From assembly GCF_031082345.1 (NCBI RefSeq), contig NZ_JAVHLH010000168.1, positions 1 to 6,433 of the forward strand: 6,433 nucleotides of DNA, read 5' to 3'. The notes beneath the pieces are model-generated. The model saw nothing but the letters and a program-made list of their open reading frames with translations, did not search any database and was not told the DNA's origin. Of this stretch, positions 1 to 6,433 are shown one piece after another (the first letter of the stretch is position 1; the number at the start of each line of letters is the position of its first letter). A program made the translations under genes and the position numbers. The stretch comes from Brevundimonas sp. Its GTDB lineage: Bacteria > Pseudomonadota > Alphaproteobacteria > Caulobacterales > Caulobacteraceae.

Positions 1-163
1 CGCGGCCAAATGGGCGCCGCTGAAGGGGCAGGACGAGACGGTGCGCAGCCAGGCCTTCGGTCTGTTCTTCGGTCTGCCGGGCCGCTGCGAGCACGCCGCC
101 CGCCGCCTGCGCGACAACATCACCACCGCCCCGGCGACCCCGGAAGAGGTCGGGCTGGAGTAG
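1..163 (+). CDS. C-terminal end of an unrecognised protein (5' end outside window)
   Basis: An open frame enters from the left edge (first full codon at 2) and ends at TAG 161-163, giving 53 residues that start AAKWAPLKGQ and end EEVGLE. Codons are strongly G/C-ending and the frame has no internal stop, as expected for a real gene here. The residues include a Phe/Gly/Leu stretch (FGLFFGLPG) followed by an Arg/Ala-rich segment likely to be helical (CEHAARRLRDNI). I do not recognise the family and assign no function. The gene converges on the metH C-terminal gene with only 3 bp between the two stop codons, so any terminator must lie inside one of the coding regions. An ATG at 10 opens another frame that runs far into metH antisense; I consider that frame spurious. 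Confidence 0.6.
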   Translation, partial: AAKWAPLKGQDETVRSQAFGLFFGLPGRCEHAARRLRDNITTAPATPEEVGLE

Positions 164-166
164 GGG

Positions 167-2832
<2,666 letters not shown>

Positions 2833-2833
<1 letters not shown>

Positions 2834-3222
2834 CAGAGAACCTTCAGATAGCGGCGCGCGTCGTCGCGCCAGTCTTCCAGTTCGCCCGCCTCATCCCACA
2901 AGTCGGCAAGCTCAGAACGCGATATCACGCGGCTGATGGTCAGTCTGGCGAGGTACGCGGCGTAGAAGGGAAGCGCAGGCAATGTCGCGCTCACGCCCGT
3001 TTCTTCGTTGCCGGCGCGGAAGACGCCTGGGTCCCGTCGCGAAGCGACCAGGGCGGCGGCGGCAAGTCCGCGCACTGCCTCCGGGGCCTCCAGATAGCCG
3101 AAGGTGGTCACCACCCTGACCATCGCTCCCACGATTTTCCGCGACGCTTCGCCCTCTTCGACTTCCCACAAGAAGTCGCCCGCTTCGTCGTTGTCGAATA
3201 CTCCCAGACCCCAGGCGCCCAT
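2833..3222 (-). CDS. DUF4259-like small protein between the two metH halves
   Basis: This 129-residue acidic protein starts [17 protein letters not shown], the Trp-Gly/Phe-Asp-Asn-Asp opening I associate with DUF4259, a family of unknown function. The rest looks soluble and mostly helical, with no signal peptide, membrane segment or obvious catalytic motif. The C-terminus is charged ([20 protein letters not shown]). Its ATG overlaps the upstream metH stop by one base (TAATG), and its TGA overlaps the downstream metH start by one base (TGATG), so it is translated as part of the operon. GGTGG 7 nt upstream of the ATG is a weak ribosome site. It uses codons uncommon in such GC-rich genomes (AGG, AGA, ATA, GTA, three each of GGA, CTT and TTG), which hints at later acquisition or low expression. 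Overall GC, about 66% by hand count, is not distinctive. A role in methionine synthase assembly or repair is only a positional guess. Confidence 0.85.
2841..2845 (-). promoter_or_regulatory. Ribosome binding site of the metH C-terminal gene
   Basis: GAAGG on the minus strand sits 7 nt upstream of the ATG at 2833-2831, a good Shine-Dalgarno match and spacing. It lies within the last codons of the DUF4259-like gene, so that gene's 3' end supplies the initiation signal for the larger methionine synthase polypeptide. Confidence 0.6.
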
Positions 3223-4304
3223 TACGCTGCCACCAGCTCGAACGGTTCCAGCCCCGACAACCGCATCGCCACCGGCCGCTCGGGTATCTCCCGCGGCGGC
3301 AGTTTCGCGACCGCTTCAGCCGTGTGCCGGATGTGGTCCGGCGTGGTGCCGCAGCAGCCGCCGACGATGTTGACCAGGCCCGACGCCGCCCATTCCTCGA
3401 GGAAGTGGGCGGTCTGGTGCGGCTCCTCGTCGTACTGGCCCATGGCGTTGGGCAGGCCGGCGTTGGGATAGGCGGCGACCAGGGTGTCGGCGACGCGGCT
3501 CAGCTCGGCGATGAACGGCCGCATCAGATCGGCCCCGAGGGCGCAGTTGAAGCCGACCGCGAAGGGTTTGGCGTGCCGCACGCTGTTCCAGAAGGCCTCG
3601 GCCGTCTGGCCCGACAGGGTCCGGCCCGAGCGGTCGGTGATGGTGCCCGAAATCCAGATCGGCAGGGCCTCCATCCCCTCGTCCTCGAGGTCCTTGATGG
3701 CCTTGATCGCGGCCTTGCAGTTCAGCGTGTCCGTGATGGTCTCGATCAGATACAGGTCGACCCCGCCCTCGTTCAGCGCCTTCACCTGATGGCGATAGGC
3801 GTCATAGACCTGGTCGAAGGTCACCAGCCTGGCGCCGGGATCGTTCACGTCCGACGACATCGACAGCATCTTGTTCAGCGGCCCGATCGAACCGGCGGCG
3901 AAGCGCGGCTTGTGCGTCTCCTTCGCCGTCCAGCGGTCGGCGGCGGCGCGGGCCAGTTTCGCGCCCTCCAGATTGATGTCCCACACCGACTGTGCGTCCA
4001 GCTTGTAGTCGTCCTGGGCGATGACGGTGGCCGAGAAGGTGTTGGTCTCGGAGATGTCGGCCCCGGCGGCGAAATACTGATCGTGCAGATCGGCGATGAT
4101 GTCCGGCCGGGTCAGGCACAGGATGTCGTTGTCGCCCTTCAACTGGACCTCGTGCCCGGCGAAGCGGTCGCCGCGAAAATCCTCTTCCGACAGGTCGCTG
4201 CGCTGGATCATCACGCCCCAGGCGCCGTCGAGGACAAGAATGCGTTCCTTCGCGGCCCGGTGCAGGGCGGCGATGCGTTCGCTGCGGGGAAGGGGAGGAC
4301 TCAT
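3222..4304 (-). CDS. metH: Methionine synthase MetH, N-terminal homocysteine-binding polypeptide
   Basis: This 360-residue protein is the homocysteine S-methyltransferase module of MetH: it binds and activates homocysteine through zinc for attack on methylcobalamin. The TIM-barrel family motifs are [12 protein letters not shown] (23-33), [13 protein letters not shown] (81-93), [10 protein letters not shown] (136-145) and LIETITDT (186-193). The three zinc cysteines are present: Cys254 in GFNCALG and Cys317/Cys318 in [10 protein letters not shown], matching E. coli Cys247/310/311 with a constant offset of 7. It ends [14 protein letters not shown], exactly where E. coli MetH passes into the linker before its folate domain, so this is a clean domain split and not a truncation. 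I chose ATG 4304-4302 because it overlaps the metF stop as ATGA; an in-frame ATG at 4346 would add 14 residues of antisense-looking sequence inside metF. Its own ribosome site is weak, suggesting translational coupling to metF. A stand-alone homocysteine methyltransferase is less likely, given the matching partner gene downstream. Confidence 0.95.
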   Translation of the reverse strand: MSPPLPRSERIAALHRAAKERILVLDGAWGVMIQRSDLSEEDFRGDRFAGHEVQLKGDNDILCLTRPDIIADLHDQYFAAGADISETNTFSATVIAQDDYKLDAQSVWDINLEGAKLARAAADRWTAKETHKPRFAAGSIGPLNKMLSMSSDVNDPGARLVTFDQVYDAYRHQVKALNEGGVDLYLIETITDTLNCKAAIKAIKDLEDEGMEALPIWISGTITDRSGRTLSGQTAEAFWNSVRHAKPFAVGFNCALGADLMRPFIAELSRVADTLVAAYPNAGLPNAMGQYDEEPHQTAHFLEEWAASGLVNIVGGCCGTTPDHIRHTAEAVAKLPPREIPERPVAMRLSGLEPFELVAA

Positions 4305-5257
4305 ACTGTGGGGGCCCTGGTCTCGCGCACGCCCAGCACCCGGCAAATCGCATAGACTAGGTCGGCGCGGTTCAATGTGTAGAAGTGGAAGTCGGCGAAG
4401 CCTTCCTCCTGCAGCCGGGCGCAGGTCTCGGCCGCCACCGAGGCGGCGATCAGCTTGCGCGTCTCGGGGTCGTCATCCAGGCCGTCGAAGTGGGCCGCAA
4501 GCCAGTCGGGCACCGCCGCCCCGCAGGCGGCCGACATCCGCTTGAGGCCGGTGAAATTGGTCACCGGCATGATCCCCGGCACGATCGGAATGGTCACGCC
4601 CGCCGCCCGCACCCGGTCGCGGAAGCGCAGGAAGGCGTCGATGTCGAAGAAGAACTGGCTGATCGCGCGGGTCGCCCCGGCGTCGACCTTGGCCTTCAGC
4701 ACGTCGATGTCATGGTCCGCCGAGGGGCTCTCCGGGTGGCCCTCGGGATAGCAGCCGACGATGACGTCGAAGCCGCCCTTCGAGGCGATTGCGGCCGTCA
4801 ATTCCGTCGCATTGGCGTAACCGTCCGTACGCGGAACATAAGCGCCGCCGATGCCGTTTCCGCCCGGCGGATCGCCGCGCAGGGCCACGATGTGGCGCAC
4901 GCCGACGTCGCGATAGGCTTCGATCACCGCATCGACATCCTCGCGGCTGGCCTCGACGCAGGTCAGGTGGGCGGCCGGGGTCAGGGAGGTTTCGCCCAGG
5001 ATGCGTTCGACCGTCCGGTGGGTACGCTCGCGCGTCGATCCGCCGGCCCCATAGGTCACCGAGACGAACTCGGGCTCCAGCGGGGCCAGACGGGTCACCG
5101 CCTTCCACAGATTGGCCTCGGCCTCGTCGGATTTCGGCGGGAAGAATTCGAATGACACGCGGGGCCGGGAGGCGTCCTGCCCGGCGCGCGCGACCGGTCC
5201 CAGCGGCGACAGCAGCAGGGCGCGGGCGTCCGCGAGGCTGAAGGCGGGGGCGCTCAC
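4301..5257 (-). CDS. metF: 5,10-methylenetetrahydrofolate reductase MetF
   Basis: This 318-residue cytoplasmic flavoenzyme reduces 5,10-methylene-THF to 5-methyl-THF, the methyl donor for the MetH pair encoded just downstream. Family motifs run in order: VSFEFFPPK (34-42) with catalytic Glu37 (E. coli Glu28), SVTYGAGGSTRERT (66-79), HLTCV (97-101), ALRGDPP (125-131) with Asp129 (E. coli Asp120, near the flavin), GCYPEGHPES (168-177), QFFFD (201-205), VPGIMPVTNF (226-235) and HFYTLNRADL (291-300). It is slightly longer than E. coli MetF (296 residues) because of extra N-terminal residues. The start is GTG 5257-5255, overlapping the regulator's stop as GTGA and preceded by GAAGG 10 nt upstream. 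The frame stays open to 5845, but that extension is out-of-frame readthrough of the regulator gene and unlike MetF. Confidence 0.96.
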   Translation of the reverse strand: MSAPAFSLADARALLLSPLGPVARAGQDASRPRVSFEFFPPKSDEAEANLWKAVTRLAPLEPEFVSVTYGAGGSTRERTHRTVERILGETSLTPAAHLTCVEASREDVDAVIEAYRDVGVRHIVALRGDPPGGNGIGGAYVPRTDGYANATELTAAIASKGGFDVIVGCYPEGHPESPSADHDIDVLKAKVDAGATRAISQFFFDIDAFLRFRDRVRAAGVTIPIVPGIMPVTNFTGLKRMSAACGAAVPDWLAAHFDGLDDDPETRKLIAASVAAETCARLQEEGFADFHFYTLNRADLVYAICRVLGVRETRAPTV

Positions 5258-6216
5258 GCGACCCGCGCCTTCGCTTCGGTGGCGCGTTCGCCGGACCAGA
5301 TGACCACGGTCAGGCCGTCCGTGTCCGGGGGCAGGGCGATCGGCGCCGAGGGTCTCAGCCCGGCCTCGCCCAGCCAGCGCCGCATCTCGTCGTCGGAGAA
5401 GCCGAGACGGCGATGTTGATGCTCCTCGCGGAGGTGCTCCAGCGCATGCGGGGCGAAATCGACGATCAGCAGACGGCCGCCGGGCGCCACCAGCCGCGCC
5501 GCCTCGGCCACCGCCGCGGCCGGGTCCGCCAGGTAGTGCAGCACCTGATGCACCAGCACCAGGTCCGCGCTCTGCTGCGGCAGGCGGGTGGCGAAGATGT
5601 CGCCGTGGCGCAGCTCCACCTTGTCGAGCCCGGCCTTGCTGACATTGGCCCGGGCGATGTTGAGCATGTTCTGGCTGAGATCGAGGCCCAGCGACATCTT
5701 GGCCTTCTTGCCCAGCAGGGTCAGCATCCGGCCCGAGCCGGTGCCCAGGTCGACGACCCGCTCGAAGGGTCCCTCGCCCGCCGCCCTCAGGATCGCCGCC
5801 TCGACCGCCGTCTCGCAGACGTAGAGCGAGCGGATCCGGTCCCACTGCGGCGCGATACGCTCGAAATAGGTCCCGGCGGCGACCTCCCGGTCATGCCGCA
5901 CCTCTTCCAGCCGGCGGTCGTCGGCCTCGCCGGCGGCCGTGTCGAGCAGGTCGAGCACGGTGTCGATCAGGCGCCGCGCCGGGGCGTCGGAGGTCAGGCG
6001 ATAGAACACCCGCGCCCCGTCCGGGAACCGCTCGATCAGGCCGGCGTCGGTCATCAGCTTCAGGTGGCGCGACACCCGCGGCTGGCTCTGGTCGAGGATG
6101 CGCGACAGCTCCATCACCGACAGCTCCTCGCCGGCCAGCAGCGACAGCACCCGCAGGCGGGTCGGCTCCCCGGCGGCGCGCAGGCTCTCGACGGTCTGTT
6201 CGGCGGTTAGCGACAT
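5254..6216 (-). CDS. ArsR-type regulator fused to a SAM-dependent methyltransferase domain
   Basis: This 320-residue protein joins a winged-helix ArsR domain (about 5-95) to a class I SAM methyltransferase domain (about 110-310). The HTH includes GEPTRLRVLSLL (16-27), an ELSVMELSRIL helix (31-41), the recognition-helix region QSQPRVSRHLKLM (43-55) and a wing around DGARVFYRL (66-74). The metal-binding cysteine motif of classical ArsR/SmtB sensors is missing: the equivalent region reads ELSVMEL and the only Cys is residue 134. The methyltransferase domain keeps the SAM loop VVDLGTGSGR (154-163), the acidic residue after strand 2 (GLDLS, 177-181), HGDIF (204-208) and VAPGGRLLIVDF (243-254). As first gene of the metF-metH operon, beside a palindromic operator, it is probably an autoregulator sensing SAM or SAH, comparable to the ArsR-family regulator SahR. 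Whether it methylates anything is unknown. ATG 6216-6214 is chosen because it begins just before the HTH; the frame to 6306 would run through the promoter. Confidence 0.9.
   Translation of the reverse strand: MSLTAEQTVESLRAAGEPTRLRVLSLLAGEELSVMELSRILDQSQPRVSRHLKLMTDAGLIERFPDGARVFYRLTSDAPARRLIDTVLDLLDTAAGEADDRRLEEVRHDREVAAGTYFERIAPQWDRIRSLYVCETAVEAAILRAAGEGPFERVVDLGTGSGRMLTLLGKKAKMSLGLDLSQNMLNIARANVSKAGLDKVELRHGDIFATRLPQQSADLVLVHQVLHYLADPAAAVAEAARLVAPGGRLLIVDFAPHALEHLREEHQHRRLGFSDDEMRRWLGEAGLRPSAPIALPPDTDGLTVVIWSGERATEAKARVA
5268..5272 (-). promoter_or_regulatory. Ribosome binding site supporting the metF GTG start
   Basis: GAAGG on the minus strand lies 10 nt upstream of GTG 5257-5255, inside the end of the regulator gene. 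With the 4-nt GTGA overlap and the absence of MetF-like residues further upstream, it supports GTG over any farther upstream start. Confidence 0.5.
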
Positions 6217-6220
6217 GGGG

Positions 6221-6244
6221 TCATATAAAGATATCCTTATATGA
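6221..6244. promoter_or_regulatory. 24-bp palindromic operator upstream of the regulator-metF-metH operon
   Basis: The plus strand reads TCATATAAAGAT followed by ATCCTTATATGA: two 12-base arms with no spacer, pairing at 11 of 12 positions (the one mismatch faces 6229 and 6236). It is AT-rich in a very GC-rich region. It lies 4 bp upstream of the regulator's ATG and covers the predicted -10 box and most of the spacer, as expected for a repressor site of a dimeric winged-helix protein. It resembles, from memory, AT-rich palindromes with a central GATATC reported for SAH-responsive SahR regulators. The cognate protein is most likely the adjacent ArsR-methyltransferase fusion. Confidence 0.75.
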
Positions 6245-6252
6245 TTATGCAA
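6224..6252 (-). promoter_or_regulatory. Predicted sigma-70-type promoter of the methionine operon
   Basis: On the minus strand, TTGCAT (6252-6247) is followed after exactly 17 bp by TTTATA (6229-6224), plausible -35 and -10 elements. Seven bases separate the -10 from the ATG at 6216, so transcription would start at or one base before the start codon, giving a leaderless or nearly leaderless mRNA. The absence of a Shine-Dalgarno at normal spacing fits: the only candidate, AAGGA at 6238-6234, is 17 nt away. The operator overlaps the spacer and -10. Confidence 0.55.
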
Positions 6253-6264
6253 GCGGAATCCGCT
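6252..6264. repeat. Short perfect inverted repeat upstream of the -35 box
   Basis: AGCGGA and TCCGCT flank a single central A, giving 6-bp arms directly next to the predicted -35 hexamer. It could be a second protein-binding site, a small hairpin in the divergent transcript, or chance. It shares no sequence with the AT-rich operator. Confidence 0.3.
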
Positions 6265-6314
6265 GGCCAAGGCGGGGTCGGGGGAACACTCTGACGGGGT
6301 CGGCAAGCGATATC

Positions 6315-6319
6315 GGGAG
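6315..6319 (+). promoter_or_regulatory. Ribosome binding site of the divergent plus-strand gene
   Basis: GGGAG is placed 7 nt upstream of ATG 6327-6329, good spacing for a Shine-Dalgarno, and supports that start codon. I find no convincing -35/-10 pair for this gene; TATGAT at 6240-6245 is a possible -10 overlapping the operator's right arm. Confidence 0.5.
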
Positions 6320-6326
6320 TCGAGCG

Positions 6327-6433
6327 ATGATCCTTCAAGCGAACAGCCTGGCCGCCGCCCTCGGCGCGCTGGTCCTCCTCGCCGGGCCCGCCCTCGCCCA
6401 GACGCCGCCTGCGGGGGGCGGTCAGGGCGGCGG
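6327..6433 (+). CDS. N-terminus of an exported protein (3' end outside window)
   Basis: The 35 visible codons start MILQANSLAAALGALVLLAG and continue PALAQTPPAGGGQGG. This is a typical Sec signal peptide: a hydrophobic Ala/Leu/Val core, then ALA-Q, an AxA cleavage site after about residue 24. The n-region is unusual in having no Lys or Arg. The mature protein begins with a Pro/Gly/Gln-rich, probably disordered stretch. There is no lipobox Cys, so a periplasmic or outer-membrane protein is more likely than a lipoprotein. Too little is visible to name a family. It is divergent from the methionine operon and shares its 110-bp regulatory region. Confidence 0.7.
   Translation, partial: MILQANSLAAALGALVLLAGPALAQTPPAGGGQGG

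Noticed and set aside
3324..4355. A 343-codon plus-strand open frame antisense to the metH N-terminal gene
   Set aside because: Same shadow pattern with no domain; the opposite strand keeps all zinc ligands and family motifs.
5258..5845. In-frame N-terminal extension of MetF to 514 residues
   Set aside because: The extension is low-complexity Arg/Gly/Ala sequence lying out of frame inside the regulator's methyltransferase domain. MetF homology starts just after the GTG at 5257.
6207..6238. A five-codon minus-strand open frame (MTPCR) at 6224-6207 with AAGGA 9 nt upstream, overlapping the regulator's start
   Set aside because: It could in principle be a leader peptide, but the predicted transcript starts downstream of it and AAGGA is explained as part of the palindrome.
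6308..6315. CGATATCG, sharing the GATATC core of the operator, as a second operator
   Set aside because: Only the central six bases match; the AT-rich flanks that define the main palindrome are absent.
6217..6326. SAM-II or SAH riboswitch upstream of the methionine operon
   Set aside because: The predicted promoter sits directly on the start codon and leaves no leader RNA; no pseudoknot-type conserved core was seen in the 110 bp.

Overview
The window looks like a high-GC alphaproteobacterial chromosome, most plausibly Caulobacterales (Caulobacter, Brevundimonas or Phenylobacterium type). This placement rests on three things: strong G/C preference at third codon positions, a cobalamin-dependent methionine synthase split into two genes beside metF, and a predicted leaderless promoter. 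It is made from memory of gene order, not from a search.

Nearly all of it is one minus-strand methionine/one-carbon operon, read from about 6216 down to 167. In order of transcription it encodes: an ArsR-type regulator fused to a SAM-dependent methyltransferase domain (5254-6216); metF, 5,10-methylenetetrahydrofolate reductase (4301-5257, GTG start); the homocysteine-binding, zinc-bearing N-terminal part of MetH (3222-4304); a small DUF4259-like protein of unknown function (2833-3222); and the rest of MetH with its folate, cobalamin and reactivation domains (167-2833). Every junction overlaps, by 4, 4, 1 and 1 nt in that order, so the five genes are probably transcribed together and translationally coupled. 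MetF makes 5-methyl-THF, the two MetH polypeptides use it to methylate homocysteine through cobalamin, and the fused regulator is well placed to sense the SAM/SAH state.

A near-perfect 24-bp palindrome (6221-6244) lies 4 bp upstream of the regulator's start codon. It covers the -10 box and most of the spacer of a plausible promoter, so it is the likely operator. The same 110-bp intergenic region separates the operon from a divergent plus-strand gene (6327 onward, cut by the window edge) that begins with a signal peptide. At the left edge, the last 53 codons of an unrecognised plus-strand gene converge on the metH C-terminal gene, with 3 bp between the two stop codons.

The most unusual feature is the DUF4259-like gene placed exactly between the two halves of methionine synthase, joined to each by a one-base stop/start overlap. 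There is no sign of CRISPR, transposon, tRNA or rRNA. No gene-free stretch exceeds about 110 bp.
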